This document shows positions 1 to 9,936 of a DNA stretch of 64,000 nucleotides, one piece after another. The stretch spans positions 578,327 to 642,326 of the forward strand of contig CAYRUD010000014.1 of NCBI GenBank assembly GCA_964427425.1, written 5' to 3'. Positions within the stretch are counted from its first letter, which is position 1; each line of letters begins with the position of its first letter. Made by a program: the position numbers and the translations under genes. The notes under the pieces were generated by a model. It was not told the DNA's origin. It worked only from the letters and a program-made list of their open reading frames with translations, and made no database searches. Source of the DNA: CAYRUD01 sp964427425 (lineage in GTDB: Bacteria; Chlamydiota; Chlamydiia; Chlamydiales; FEN-1388).

Positions 1-67
1 TTTTTCTTTTTTTCTCTTTGGCTAGGTGAAACCCAGCCATCAGATTCACCTTCGTAACGGAGTTGTC

Positions 68-2578
68 ATGGGGTCTTCTGCAACTGATAAAGAGCACGAG
101 GTGCACGTGCAAAAAGATTATAATGCAAGCTCGATTACCGTTCTTGAAGGGCTGCAAGCCGTTCGAGAAAGGCCTGGTATGTATGTTGGTGATACAAATA
201 TCAATGGTCTTCATCAGCTTGTGTACGAAGTTGTTGATAACTGTATTGATGAGGCAATGTCTGGCTATTGCCGAAATATCGAAGTGATACTCCACCCAGA
301 TCGCTCCATTTCTGTCGAAGACGATGGCCGCGGTATTCCAGTTGATAAGCATGAAAAGGAATCTTTAAAGCGCGGGCGCGAGGTGAGCGCTTTGGAAGTC
401 GTTATGACTGTTCTCCACGCAGGTGGAAAATTTGATAAAGATACCTATAAGGTCTCAGGTGGTCTCCATGGCGTGGGTGTCTCATGTGTAAACGCTCTTT
501 CAAAGAAGATGATTGTCAATGTATTTAAGAATAATCATCTCTATGAGATTGAATTCGCTCGAGGAGCTGTCGCAAGACCTCTAACAACACTTGGAGAGAC
601 AACAAAAAGGGGTACTAAAGTCACTTTCTGGCCTGATGAAGAGGTTATGAAAGTCTTAGATGTCGAGTATGATACCCTTGCAAAGCGATTTAGAGAACTT
701 GCCTTCTTAAATCCTGGTGTGCAGATTACTTTACGCGATGAGCGTGAAGATGGAAAAGATGATGTTGTCTTCTGCTATCAGGGTGGTCTTTCCTCATTTG
801 TTGAGTATCTCAATGAAAATAAGGCAGCTCTTTTTGAGAGACCTATTTTCTTTAAGGGAACAAAAGAGGGTGAAGATGGCCCTGTTGAAATTGAAGTCGC
901 AATGCAGTGGAATGATGGCTATTCAGAAACCATATTTTCCTATGTGAACAACATCGCTACAAGACAAGGTGGAACCCACTTAACAGGGTTTTCAACCGCT
1001 TTGACTCGTGTTTTAAATAACTATATTAAAGCGAACAACATTCTGAAGAATGATAAGCTCTCTGTATCAGGCGATGATATGAGAGAAGGTCTTACCGCTG
1101 TTGTTGCGGTTAAAGTCGCAAATCCTCAGTTTGAAGGACAGACTAAGCAAAGGCTTGGGAACAGCGATGTAGCTTCCGCCGTTCAACAGCTCGTCGGTGA
1201 AGGTCTTCAGATATTTTTCGATGAGCATCCTCAGATCGCGAAATCGATTGCTGAGAAGGCGATCATCGCGGCTCAAGCAAGAGAAGCTGCTAAGAGAGCT
1301 CGAGAATTAACCTTAAGAAAGACAGCGCTTGATAGCGCACGCCTTCCTGGAAAGCTTATTGATTGCCAAGAGAAGAACCCAGAACTTTGCGAAATATATA
1401 TCGTTGAGGGAGACTCCGCTGGAGGATCTGCGAAGACCGGTCGCGATCGACGATTCCAAGCTATTTTGCCTATTCGAGGTAAGATTTTAAACGTTGAGAA
1501 AGCACGAGCTGATAAGGTCTTGCAAAACGACGAAGTGGGAAAGATGGTCGCAGCCTTAGGATGCGGTATAGGGCGAGATAGCTTCCAGCTCGCAAGGCTT
1601 CGTTATCACAAAGTCATTATCATGACTGACGCTGACGTCGATGGATCTCACATCAGAACGCTCCTTTTAACGTTCTTCTATCGCCATATGCCACAATTGA
1701 TTGAAGAAGGCTTTATCTATATAGCTCAGCCACCACTCTTCAAAGTCACTCGTAAGAAGACAAGTCGATATATCAACTCTGAGCGAGAGATGGATGACTA
1801 TCTCTTAGAGCTTGGTATGAGCGATATTCGCCTTGAGAGAAATGGCAAAGAACTTGATCAAACCGAGCTTAAATCCGTTGTGAAGGCAATTCTTGAGGTT
1901 GAGAATTTCATTGCGCGGATTGAGCGAAAGGGCGTTCCATTTAGAGAGTATCTCGCACTAAGAAATAGCGAGTTGGCTCTTCCTCGATATATGGCGCAAA
2001 TTGGTGAGGAAAGACTCTTCCTCTTCTCAGAAGAAGAGCTTGTCTCACTCCGAAAACATAATGAAGATGTTCAAAGAAAGCGCTTTGAGGAGACGTTAGC
2101 TTCTATCCCTCCTGAAGAAATTACAGATCAGATGAGAGAGTTTCGTCCAAAGAGCTTGAGCTTCGTTGAATTTTTTGATGATGTAGTCTGGAATAATCTT
2201 CAAAACGAGCTTCAGACAAATCATATTAAGATTGAGAATTACCTTTCACCACAAGAAGGAGAAGGGCCTCTTTTCAATATCGTCGAAGATATGGGAAGAA
2301 AGGCGCCTTTATTTACTCTGAAAGAGTGTATAGACACTGTCAGAGCAAATGGCCGACGAGATATTGAAATCCAGCGCTATAAGGGTCTTGGTGAGATGAA
2401 CCCTGACCAGCTTTGGGAGACTACAATGGATCCTGAAAAGCGCACTTTGGTTCGTGTCTCATTAGCAGACGTCGTTGCTACAGAACATATGTTCACTATG
2501 CTGATGGGTGAAGAAGTTCCTCCACGTCGGGCATTTATTGAGCAGCATGCTCTTGCTGTAAAGAACCTCGACGTCTAA
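68..2578 (+). CDS. gyrB: DNA gyrase subunit B
   Basis: ATPase subunit of gyrase, which supercoils DNA together with GyrA. The N-terminal GHKL ATPase shows the VVDNCIDEA and DDGRGIPVD motifs. The Toprim domain shows VEGDSAGGSAK and DADVDGSHIRTLLL, and the C-terminus has the RYKGLGEMNPDQL signature. Length is 836 residues from the ATG at 68, which is preceded by GGAG at a suitable distance; the extra length relative to 640-residue GyrBs is the insert between Toprim and tail seen in proteobacterial and chlamydial GyrB. The frame stays open to a GTG at 26, but that region forms a small hairpin (about 19-39) and has no ribosome-binding site, so I prefer 68. gyrA follows 109 bases downstream in the same orientation, as in Chlamydia. 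Confidence 0.97.
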   Translation: MGSSATDKEHEVHVQKDYNASSITVLEGLQAVRERPGMYVGDTNINGLHQLVYEVVDNCIDEAMSGYCRNIEVILHPDRSISVEDDGRGIPVDKHEKESLKRGREVSALEVVMTVLHAGGKFDKDTYKVSGGLHGVGVSCVNALSKKMIVNVFKNNHLYEIEFARGAVARPLTTLGETTKRGTKVTFWPDEEVMKVLDVEYDTLAKRFRELAFLNPGVQITLRDEREDGKDDVVFCYQGGLSSFVEYLNENKAALFERPIFFKGTKEGEDGPVEIEVAMQWNDGYSETIFSYVNNIATRQGGTHLTGFSTALTRVLNNYIKANNILKNDKLSVSGDDMREGLTAVVAVKVANPQFEGQTKQRLGNSDVASAVQQLVGEGLQIFFDEHPQIAKSIAEKAIIAAQAREAAKRARELTLRKTALDSARLPGKLIDCQEKNPELCEIYIVEGDSAGGSAKTGRDRRFQAILPIRGKILNVEKARADKVLQNDEVGKMVAALGCGIGRDSFQLARLRYHKVIIMTDADVDGSHIRTLLLTFFYRHMPQLIEEGFIYIAQPPLFKVTRKKTSRYINSEREMDDYLLELGMSDIRLERNGKELDQTELKSVVKAILEVENFIARIERKGVPFREYLALRNSELALPRYMAQIGEERLFLFSEEELVSLRKHNEDVQRKRFEETLASIPPEEITDQMREFRPKSLSFVEFFDDVVWNNLQNELQTNHIKIENYLSPQEGEGPLFNIVEDMGRKAPLFTLKECIDTVRANGRRDIEIQRYKGLGEMNPDQLWETTMDPEKRTLVRVSLADVVATEHMFTMLMGEEVPPRRAFIEQHALAVKNLDV

Positions 2579-2582
2579 GAAG

Positions 2583-2612
2583 ACAGAGCCTCTTCTCTTT
2601 AGAAGGGGCTTT
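2583..2612 (+). terminator. Weak terminator-like hairpin between gyrB and gyrA
   Basis: Arms agcctcttct and agaaggggct pair over 10 positions with one G-T pair around a 4-base loop. Only a short T stretch follows, so it may attenuate rather than stop transcription into gyrA. Confidence 0.4.
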
Positions 2613-2687
2613 AAGAGAAAGAAGTAATAGAGATTTTAAAGATTGTAAGAGTTACCTCGGCCAATGTAAGGAGCGACGAAAAGCGAC

Positions 2688-5276
2688 ATGACTTCATACA
2701 CAGCCAACGAAGTTGTAGTTCCACGGAGCGTAGAAGATGAGCTTAAGGATAGCTATCTTCGGTACTCCATGTCAGTTATTATCTCCCGCGCTCTTCCTGA
2801 TGTTCGGGATGGATTGAAGCCTTCTCAGCGGCGTATTCTGTACGCTATGAAGCAATTGAGCTTAGGACCTCAGTCGAAGCATAGAAAATGCGCTAAGATT
2901 TGCGGTGATACATCCGGTGATTACCACCCACACGGTGAAGCGGTTATCTACCCAACGCTCGTTCGTTTAGCTCAAGAATGGGTTATGCGTTACATGCTTA
3001 TCAACGGTCAGGGAAACTTTGGATCGATTGACGGAGACCCTCCAGCTCAGATGCGTTACACTGAGGCAAGGCTTACTCATGCTTCTATGCAGCTGATGGA
3101 AGACTTGGATAAAGATACTGTTGATTTTGTTCCAAACTATGACGAAACAAAGAAAGAGCCAACAGTATTTCCTTCGAAGTTTCCAAACCTTCTTTGCAAT
3201 GGCTCATCAGGTATTGCTGTTGGGATGGCAACAAACATTCCTCCGCATAACTTAAATGAAATCATCAAGGCGACACTTCTCTTGCTTGAGAATCCTACGA
3301 CATCGATTGATGAGATCATGAAGGTGTTGCCAGGTCCTGACTTCCCAACAGGTGGTATCATCTGTGGATATAGAGGAATAAAAGAAGCGTATCATACTGG
3401 AAAAGGCAAGTTAACCGTTAGGGGTCTTGCGACTATTGAGCCTATGTCTGAAGGCTCTGATCGTCAAAGGATTGTCATTACCGAGATTCCGTATAACGTC
3501 AATAAAGCTCGTCTTATCGAACAGGTAGCAGATCACATTCAAGAGAAGACGATCACTGGCGTTTCTGATATTCGCGATGAATCTGATAGAGACGGTTTAA
3601 GAGTTGTCATCGAATTGAAAAAAGGCGAAGTTGCGGAAGTTATCCTTAACCAGCTTTATAAGTATTCTGATCTTGAAGTGACCTTTGGCTGCCAGACGTT
3701 GGCTCTTGATAAAGGGCTTCCTCGCCTTTTGAATATCAAGCAGATGATCATGGCGTGGATCGATCACCGTATCGAAGTGATCAGACGTCGCTCGCGCTTT
3801 GAGTTGATGCAAGCTGAAGCCAGAGCTCATATCCTTGCAGGTTATCTGAAAGCTTTAGATGTTCTTGATGCTGTTGTTCAATTGATCCGACAAAGCGCAT
3901 CCAAAGACGAAGCAAAACTCGGTCTTGTCAGAGAGTTCGAGTTGAGCGATCGCCAGGCGGGCGCAATCTTGGAACTTCGTTTGTATCAATTAACGGCTCT
4001 CGAAAGAGGGAAGATTGAGGACGAGTATCAAGGACTTCTCGATCGTATCAGCATGTTGAAAGCAATTTTGGCAAGCGAAGAGAAAGTTAAAGACATTATC
4101 CGTAATGAGCTTCAAGATATCGCGAAGAACCATAAGAGCGAGAGAAAAACTCAAATTATCGCGGCCGAGACAGAAGTAGACATGGAAGATCTCATTGCGA
4201 ATGAGCAAGTCGCAATTACGCTTTCGACAGATGATTATATCAAGCGTATGCCGATCTCTTTATTCCGTGAACAGCGTCGTGGTGGTCAAGGAGTTACCGG
4301 TATTGAGTTGAAGAAAGAAGATGATGCTATCAAGGGCGTCTTTGTTGCTTCAACACATGATTATCTCCTTATCTTTACAACGCTTGGAAGACTTCACTGG
4401 TTGAAAGTATGGCAGATACCAGATACAGGCCGTCGATCGAAGGGTAAGCCATTAGTCAATCTCTTAGGAGATCTTCAAGAGAATGAAAAGATTGCGACAG
4501 TCTTGAATGTCAGCGATTTTAATCAAGCGTGCGCTATCTTGATGGCTACCAAGTGTGGTGTTGTCAAGAAGACCGCATTAAGCGAGTTCTCTAACCCAAG
4601 AAAACGCGGAATTATTGCCTTAACAATCGATGAAGGCGATGAGCTTATTGCGGCTCGCCAAGTCTTCCCTGGCCAAGAAGTTATGCTCTTCACCCGCGAT
4701 GGTATGGCAGTTCGCTTTGATGAGTCTGAAGTTCGTGAGATGGGTCGCTCCGCACGAGGTGTTCGTGGTGTGACCTTGAAAAACAGCTCTGATAGAGTTG
4801 TTGGTTGCGAAGCTGTAAGTGGCAATGAAAATCTTTTGATCGTTTGTGAAAATGGATTCGGTAAGAAATCAGAAGTTGCCGAGTTTAGAAAGACCCACCG
4901 CGGTGGCCAAGGTGTTCGCTCGATTATCACGAATGAGCGAAACGGTTTTGTTGCATCGGCTCTATGCGTAAAAGATACAGATGGTCTTTTAATGATCTCA
5001 TCGACTGGTCAGACGATCCGAATTTCACTTAATACCGTACGGGTCATGGGTAGAAATACTCAGGGCGTTCGCCTTGCTCAATTAAAAGATGGCATACTTG
5101 TTGCTGTTGAAAGAATAGATAATGGTGGCGAGGAATCCTCAGAAGGTGTTGATGCTACTGTCCTTCCTCCTCTTGTAGATTCTCAAGATGTTGGCACAGC
5201 TGCCGAAGACATCATGAATGAGGAAAATCAACAGATCGAAGTGACGCCTGAGGATGGAGAGACTACTGAAGAGTGA
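2688..5276 (+). CDS. gyrA: DNA gyrase subunit A
   Basis: Breakage-reunion subunit of gyrase, 862 residues. The start motif SYLRYSMSVIISRALPDVRD is typical, the catalytic tyrosine lies in AQMRYTEARL (about residue 127), and the GyrA-box QRRGGQG at the start of the C-terminal pinwheel marks it as gyrase rather than topoisomerase IV ParC. The quinolone-resistance-determining region reads HPHGEAVIYPTLVR, so the positions equivalent to E. coli Ser83 and Asp87 are Ala and Pro. The last 40 residues are acidic and low-complexity. The stop codon overlaps the GTG start of tmk. Confidence 0.97.
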   Translation: MTSYTANEVVVPRSVEDELKDSYLRYSMSVIISRALPDVRDGLKPSQRRILYAMKQLSLGPQSKHRKCAKICGDTSGDYHPHGEAVIYPTLVRLAQEWVMRYMLINGQGNFGSIDGDPPAQMRYTEARLTHASMQLMEDLDKDTVDFVPNYDETKKEPTVFPSKFPNLLCNGSSGIAVGMATNIPPHNLNEIIKATLLLLENPTTSIDEIMKVLPGPDFPTGGIICGYRGIKEAYHTGKGKLTVRGLATIEPMSEGSDRQRIVITEIPYNVNKARLIEQVADHIQEKTITGVSDIRDESDRDGLRVVIELKKGEVAEVILNQLYKYSDLEVTFGCQTLALDKGLPRLLNIKQMIMAWIDHRIEVIRRRSRFELMQAEARAHILAGYLKALDVLDAVVQLIRQSASKDEAKLGLVREFELSDRQAGAILELRLYQLTALERGKIEDEYQGLLDRISMLKAILASEEKVKDIIRNELQDIAKNHKSERKTQIIAAETEVDMEDLIANEQVAITLSTDDYIKRMPISLFREQRRGGQGVTGIELKKEDDAIKGVFVASTHDYLLIFTTLGRLHWLKVWQIPDTGRRSKGKPLVNLLGDLQENEKIATVLNVSDFNQACAILMATKCGVVKKTALSEFSNPRKRGIIALTIDEGDELIAARQVFPGQEVMLFTRDGMAVRFDESEVREMGRSARGVRGVTLKNSSDRVVGCEAVSGNENLLIVCENGFGKKSEVAEFRKTHRGGQGVRSIITNERNGFVASALCVKDTDGLLMISSTGQTIRISLNTVRVMGRNTQGVRLAQLKDGILVAVERIDNGGEESSEGVDATVLPPLVDSQDVGTAAEDIMNEENQQIEVTPEDGETTEE

Positions 5277-5908
5277 AAAAAGGCCTGTTTATTTCATTTG
5301 AAGGATGCGAGGGCTCTGGAAAGAGCACTCTCGCATCTACAGTGTACTCCCGATTGCAAGATGAAGGAAGAAAAGCATTCCTCACTCGTGAACCGGGAGG
5401 AACTCCGCTAGGTGAAAAGATTAGATCTCTTCTTCTTCATGATGAAGAGATCGGCTCTATCGATTCTCGAGCAGAGTTACTCTTGTTCTTAGCAAGTCGA
5501 GCACAGCATGTAGCTGAAGTCATACAGCCACGTGTTGATGAGGGGTATGTTGTTATTTCTGATCGCTATATTGATTCTACAGTCGCTTATCAAGGGTACG
5601 GTAGGGCTAAAGATGCTCATCACATCTATAGACTCTCAACCCAATGTGTTCCTACTCTTCCTGATTTGACAATATGCTTAGATATACCTTACGAGGTTGC
5701 TCAAGCAAGATTAAAAAATCGACAAGGTGCTTACCGAGATCGAATGGAGAAAGAGTCTGAGCTTTTCCATGAGAGAGTGCGAAAAGGGTTTCTTGAGTTG
5801 GCGTCTCTTCATAGTGATCGTATTGTTCTCATGAATGGAGCACTCCCTCTCAATCAACTTGTAGACCAGGCGCTCCATCTTATAAATCAAAGAATGAATG
5901 TTGTTTGA
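5273..5908 (+). CDS. tmk: Thymidylate kinase
   Basis: Phosphorylates dTMP to dTDP for DNA synthesis in the cytoplasm. The P-loop GCEGSGKST is at residues 9-17, the DRY-type motif is in SDRYIDSTVAYQG, and a Q/R-rich lid follows; 211 residues is normal for the family. The start is a GTG overlapping the last codon of gyrA (GTGA), implying translational coupling. The order gyrB-gyrA-tmk-holB is the same as in Chlamydia (CT190-CT187). Confidence 0.96.
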   Translation: MKKGLFISFEGCEGSGKSTLASTVYSRLQDEGRKAFLTREPGGTPLGEKIRSLLLHDEEIGSIDSRAELLLFLASRAQHVAEVIQPRVDEGYVVISDRYIDSTVAYQGYGRAKDAHHIYRLSTQCVPTLPDLTICLDIPYEVAQARLKNRQGAYRDRMEKESELFHERVRKGFLELASLHSDRIVLMNGALPLNQLVDQALHLINQRMNVV

Positions 5909-5938
5909 AAGTTTTTGCTTTTCTTCTGGGGATCGATC

Positions 5939-6940
5939 ATGGCGATAGATGGCGGTGGATCATATGTGCAAAATCTTGATTGGCTCGATCTTCGATTGCG
6001 AAAGCATCTTATTTCTCAGGTGCGGTCAAGAACTCTTCACCATTTTGTGCTTTTTTCTTCGCCATCAGCGTTAGATTTAGCGCACGTCTCACGTGCGCTA
6101 GCCCTTGATTGGGTCCAAGTCCCTTTTCAAAAGACAGAAAGTCTAGACTCTATCCGACATCCTGATGTTATCATTCATCGCCCTCAAGGGAAAACGGGGA
6201 TATATTCAGTTGAGGGGATTCGAGATATTACCCAAGAGCTTTCGTTAAAAACTTTCTCTGGTAATGGACGAGCTATCATACTTGATTTAGCGGAAAAGCT
6301 CTCTCTTCCTGCAGCCAATGCCTTTCTCAAGGTCTTAGAAGAGCCTCCGCAAGATACTGTTTTCATTATGAATGCTACTCGCCTTGACCGTATGATTGGA
6401 ACGATTCTCTCACGCTGTCGGGTGATTCGCATTCCCGTGCCGATTGATAGGCGGAAAAGTATTCTTCAGGAATTCCCAACTGAGTTTGTCGACTCTATTC
6501 AAGCTCTTTTTCTCAATATGAAAGAAAGAGCCACTTACGAAGCTATTAGGAAGGTAGGCGAAAGTGTCGAAGAATTTCTCTCGCAGCAGAAGAAACTTGT
6601 GTTAAAAGAGATATCTGCGAAAGTGCAGAATCAATCGTCTGTGGGTGTTGAAGAGCTAAAGGTTGATCTTAAGGAGTCTGAGCTATTTTCATGGATGATT
6701 GAACAAGGGGAGAAAGTTTTAAATCTTATTGAGTATTATTGGAAAGAACGGCTTATCCAAATGAATGGAGAGATATCTTCTTTAGATGGGAAAAAGCGCT
6801 TTCCTGATGATAGTCTTCTTTATTTCTACTCTGCAACAAGAGCGCTTGAGCTGGGATTTCCTCTCGAAGAGATTGTCTCCCAGCTCCTATTAGCGCTTTT
6901 TGGGTATATCACCCCAGCTAAACCACAGTTTTCAATATAG
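5939..6940 (+). CDS. holB: DNA polymerase III delta-prime subunit (clamp loader)
   Basis: Clamp-loader subunit acting with the tau/gamma and delta subunits. The protein has the AAA+ layout with the conserved stretch AAANAFLKVLEEPPQDTVFI and the SRC motif (ILSRCRVIRIP) that supplies the trans-acting arginine. It has no Walker A motif and no zinc-binding cysteine cluster, which fits delta-prime rather than tau/gamma. I start it at the ATG at 5939 (333 residues), preceded by GGGG; an in-frame TTG at 5915 lacks a ribosome-binding site. It sits directly after tmk, as in Chlamydia, and ends 1 base from the convergent lipase-like gene. Confidence 0.9.
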   Translation: MAIDGGGSYVQNLDWLDLRLRKHLISQVRSRTLHHFVLFSSPSALDLAHVSRALALDWVQVPFQKTESLDSIRHPDVIIHRPQGKTGIYSVEGIRDITQELSLKTFSGNGRAIILDLAEKLSLPAANAFLKVLEEPPQDTVFIMNATRLDRMIGTILSRCRVIRIPVPIDRRKSILQEFPTEFVDSIQALFLNMKERATYEAIRKVGESVEEFLSQQKKLVLKEISAKVQNQSSVGVEELKVDLKESELFSWMIEQGEKVLNLIEYYWKERLIQMNGEISSLDGKKRFPDDSLLYFYSATRALELGFPLEEIVSQLLLALFGYITPAKPQFSI

Positions 6941-6941
6941 T

Positions 6942-9755
6942 TTAGACTGCATTTCCTCTATCAGCGATATAGAATACTCCATTCTTATCGCGATAGCCTA
7001 CGGAGTTTCCTACAAATGCATCTATAACTCTATTAAATGGATAAAGTATTTTTGATGCTTGAAGGCGTACGGTTTCAGTGAGGTATGGACTTACTAAAAC
7101 TGTAAAACCAAATACTTTAGAAAGATTTCCAAGCCACTTTGCATGGTCAAAAGTATACACCTCACGAGGGTTAAGAGGGGTAGTCGTATAATCTACTCCT
7201 GGCTCTGCAAGGCCGATTCGACGGCCGTGTGTTGGCGCTGTCGTCATCGCAATGCTTTTTGCTGTTTGCATTGGGCGGAAAACCCGTGCTCTAAAATCGA
7301 GAACAGACTTTAACTCATCGCTATAGCCGTTTGTTCCGACGTGACTGCTGCCTGATTGAGGAACAAAATCACCATATTCAAATTGATGAAAGATTTTCCA
7401 TTTTTGGCCTAGGATCTCTAAGAGTTCCCTATTCTCTTTCAAGAACTTGATGAATACTTCATCATGAGAAGTATCTATTCCAGGTCCATCGCTTGAGTAG
7501 CATACGAAGTTGTGGCCAGGAAGTGGTATTCGATTCACACGTGTGCCGAAATAGCATAGACCAAATTGAGCTAACGCTCCTCCTAAGCTATGTCCAACGA
7601 AGGCGATATTTTCCGCTTTCTTGTCTATTGGACGCTCTCTATATTCTTGAGCGAGATAGAAGAAATATTTTCGAAGCTCTTGAAAATCTTTTTTCTCGAG
7701 CGCAAGATTGATATGTGGGAGGAAGGATTCTTTATCATCTGGGCGATTTCTATCGAAATAGACGGTAAGATCAGCCACAGCTCTCTTCATGTAGTCGAAG
7801 ATTTTCTCTTTAAATACAATTGAGAGCGTCTGATCATTCTGAAGTTTTTCGATATCAGACATAAGCTTTGACGCTGCGAGCGTATAGGCTACCCACAGTG
7901 GTATAGTTCTCTCATCAAAGCTTTTTCTTTCATACTCATATGTGAGTTCTGGATTGAGAGCTCCAGGACTTCCTTTAGGATTAAGATCAGCCTGAAGTGA
8001 GTCTTGCCAGTTTATCGCGTTTCTATTGCTTGCAGTGCTTCGATATAACTTGATCATAGGCGAAACATGAGGATTCTGTGCATCCGATTCGTTTCTTGAA
8101 ACAAGTTTAAAGGTGTAATTGACATTGCCATCGCCACTATCAACGAACTCAGTGTTGCAGAGCCATCTCTTCTCATTCTTTTTAGTGCGAGGGCCTGGCA
8201 ATAAAAGTCCTACATGCCATGCGATGTCTTTTTCAGAGCTGTTTTCTGAGTTTTGTACTGCCGTCTTTCGGAAAAGGCTTTTCTTAGCAACAACATGGCC
8301 AAGAATTTCGTAGAAGTTATTCCAGTCTTCTGTTTTTTGAAGATCTGAGAAGACATGTAATAACTCAAACATATCTCTGCATGGATTTGAGACATTCTTA
8401 TCACCCATCGTATGGAAGCCCATAATTGAGAGGTGACGAATCTTTCTGCCAGTAAAGCTTCTCTCAAGCTCTGACTCAGATGACATGATCATGTCGACAA
8501 CTTCATTGAAGTATGTATGCTTGGCTTCTTTAATGTCTTCGCAATCAACATCAGAAATAAACGTATCGAGATATTGCTTAATGTCTTTTAGAGTAATTTC
8601 AAAAGTGGATGCATTAGGTTCTGATTGATTTTCATGTATGTGTCGTCTAGTAGCATTCAGAAGACCGCGAATTTCACGGAGTGAGAGCGAGAGTTCCTTA
8701 TTAGTGGGATGCTGAGACATTTTTGCGAATGTCTCTTCAAGCGAAAGTGGATTTGTCTCAGGATTCAAATCGATGAAAAGGCGGGTATGAAGAGCCTCTA
8801 ATTTCCTATACAGCGCTTCTATGTGACGTATCTCAATGTTTTGGACTCCAATATTACATTTTGAGACATGATCAGGATAAAGAGGATCACCTTTTTCAAT
8901 CATGGTCTTGAAATCGAGATTATAGTTCGTGGCTATAAGATCGATGAACCATGGACCATATTCTTCTTCGAGAAACTCTCTATAGAATCGTATAACCTGT
9001 CTATTTTCTTCTTTGATCTTTTCTTTTTCTTGTTCCGTAGCTTCAGAAGAGGATGCAGGGATTTTCTGAAGTGTCAGCTCTTGAGTTTCATCGTTCAACA
9101 CAAATCTCCATGAGCCGCGGTGCTCTGCCTCCATAACAAAGTACGGCTCAACGGTAGTAAGACAATCGGTTGCAAGTCTTGTAAAAGGATCTAAAAAACA
9201 TTCTTTTGACAGGCGGGATGTTAGGGATGAGAAATATTCGTTAGCTGGCGCTTTAAAGATGATGGCCTCTTGAGGGGTAGAGCTGCAAGAAGTCCTCGAA
9301 GTGAAAAGAGATTGAACCTTTTTCCAAGCGCTTTCTTCAATTTTAGAAACTTCGACTTTAATAATCTCTTTAGGCTCAATCGAGGAAAAAAACGGAATAA
9401 ATGATTTGAAAATATCAGACCAGGTCTTTTTAGCTTTAGCTGCTTGTACGAGCCATTTTCCTGCAGCAGGATGTTTGGAGTCTTCTTTTATTATCTCAAC
9501 TTCAAATCCTTGATTGAATAATTCGCGGTTAATTTTTTGAGTTGATTGTTCAAAGACAGTGGTAATAGTAGATGCAAGCTCATAAACATGGCTTCCATCA
9601 TCACTTATTTTTCCGATATTTAGACGAACCTCTTTGATCCCAGGTTCGGCTGAACTTTCATTAGTTCTTTCGGTTTGATCTGATTCTTGTTTGTTAAGAA
9701 TGTATGACCAAGTAGTGTCATCGTTTCGATAGAATCTGTCTTGAATAGATCCCAT
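6942..9755 (-). CDS. Large protein with C-terminal class 3 lipase domain
   Basis: 937 residues. The C-terminal third carries a class 3 (fungal-type) lipase core: the nucleophile elbow GHSLGG with Ser723, a YGDFVPQ segment whose Asp (about 796) fits the catalytic acid, and a later FDHAKWL (His about 871) as candidate base. The N-terminal about 600 residues are not recognised and have no clear signal peptide or membrane segment. Large lipases without a Sec signal in intracellular bacteria are often secreted effectors, but nothing here proves that. The ATG is preceded by a perfect GGAGG at 7 bases spacing, sequestered in a hairpin (separate entry). The substrate is unknown. Confidence 0.75.
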   Translation of the reverse strand: MGSIQDRFYRNDDTTWSYILNKQESDQTERTNESSAEPGIKEVRLNIGKISDDGSHVYELASTITTVFEQSTQKINRELFNQGFEVEIIKEDSKHPAAGKWLVQAAKAKKTWSDIFKSFIPFFSSIEPKEIIKVEVSKIEESAWKKVQSLFTSRTSCSSTPQEAIIFKAPANEYFSSLTSRLSKECFLDPFTRLATDCLTTVEPYFVMEAEHRGSWRFVLNDETQELTLQKIPASSSEATEQEKEKIKEENRQVIRFYREFLEEEYGPWFIDLIATNYNLDFKTMIEKGDPLYPDHVSKCNIGVQNIEIRHIEALYRKLEALHTRLFIDLNPETNPLSLEETFAKMSQHPTNKELSLSLREIRGLLNATRRHIHENQSEPNASTFEITLKDIKQYLDTFISDVDCEDIKEAKHTYFNEVVDMIMSSESELERSFTGRKIRHLSIMGFHTMGDKNVSNPCRDMFELLHVFSDLQKTEDWNNFYEILGHVVAKKSLFRKTAVQNSENSSEKDIAWHVGLLLPGPRTKKNEKRWLCNTEFVDSGDGNVNYTFKLVSRNESDAQNPHVSPMIKLYRSTASNRNAINWQDSLQADLNPKGSPGALNPELTYEYERKSFDERTIPLWVAYTLAASKLMSDIEKLQNDQTLSIVFKEKIFDYMKRAVADLTVYFDRNRPDDKESFLPHINLALEKKDFQELRKYFFYLAQEYRERPIDKKAENIAFVGHSLGGALAQFGLCYFGTRVNRIPLPGHNFVCYSSDGPGIDTSHDEVFIKFLKENRELLEILGQKWKIFHQFEYGDFVPQSGSSHVGTNGYSDELKSVLDFRARVFRPMQTAKSIAMTTAPTHGRRIGLAEPGVDYTTTPLNPREVYTFDHAKWLGNLSKVFGFTVLVSPYLTETVRLQASKILYPFNRVIDAFVGNSVGYRDKNGVFYIADRGNAV

Positions 9756-9762
9756 ATAGTGG

Positions 9763-9835
9763 CCTCCTCATAAGCATTCGCCGCAAGTAAATTTTTTTCT
9801 TACCACGAGTTAAGAAAAAAAGCGAATGGAGGAGG
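9763..9835 (-). promoter_or_regulatory. SD-sequestering hairpin in the leader of the lipase-like gene
   Basis: On the - strand RNA the arm at 9835-9822 (CCTCCTCCATTCGC) can pair with GCGAATG (9781-9775) and GAGGAGG (9769-9763), with a 5-base bulge between. An inner 11-bp stem is formed by 9821-9811 and 9802-9792. GAGGAGG contains the ribosome-binding site of the gene starting at 9755, so the fold would occlude initiation. The weak A/U-rich inner stem would suit a thermosensor or a ligand/protein-responsive switch. It might instead be the terminator of murF-alr, but no T-run follows it in the - direction. Confidence 0.6.
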
Positions 9836-9936
9836 GGGTCTTACTAAAATAATTTATTTACGTAGATGAAAATTGGGAAAGTGATGCCGTTTCCATCGTG
9901 GCATTTTGCTTGAGTTATCTTATAACAGGTTGGCAA

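Noticed and set aside
1..67. Replication origin or dnaA boxes beside gyrB
   Set aside because: Only a T-rich run and a small hairpin are visible; no TTATCCACA-type boxes, and dnaA/dnaN are not in the window.
4523..4930. 135-codon open frame on the - strand inside gyrA
   Set aside because: Lies wholly antisense to the well-supported gyrA C-terminal domain; its composition is that of a codon-shadow, with no start signal.
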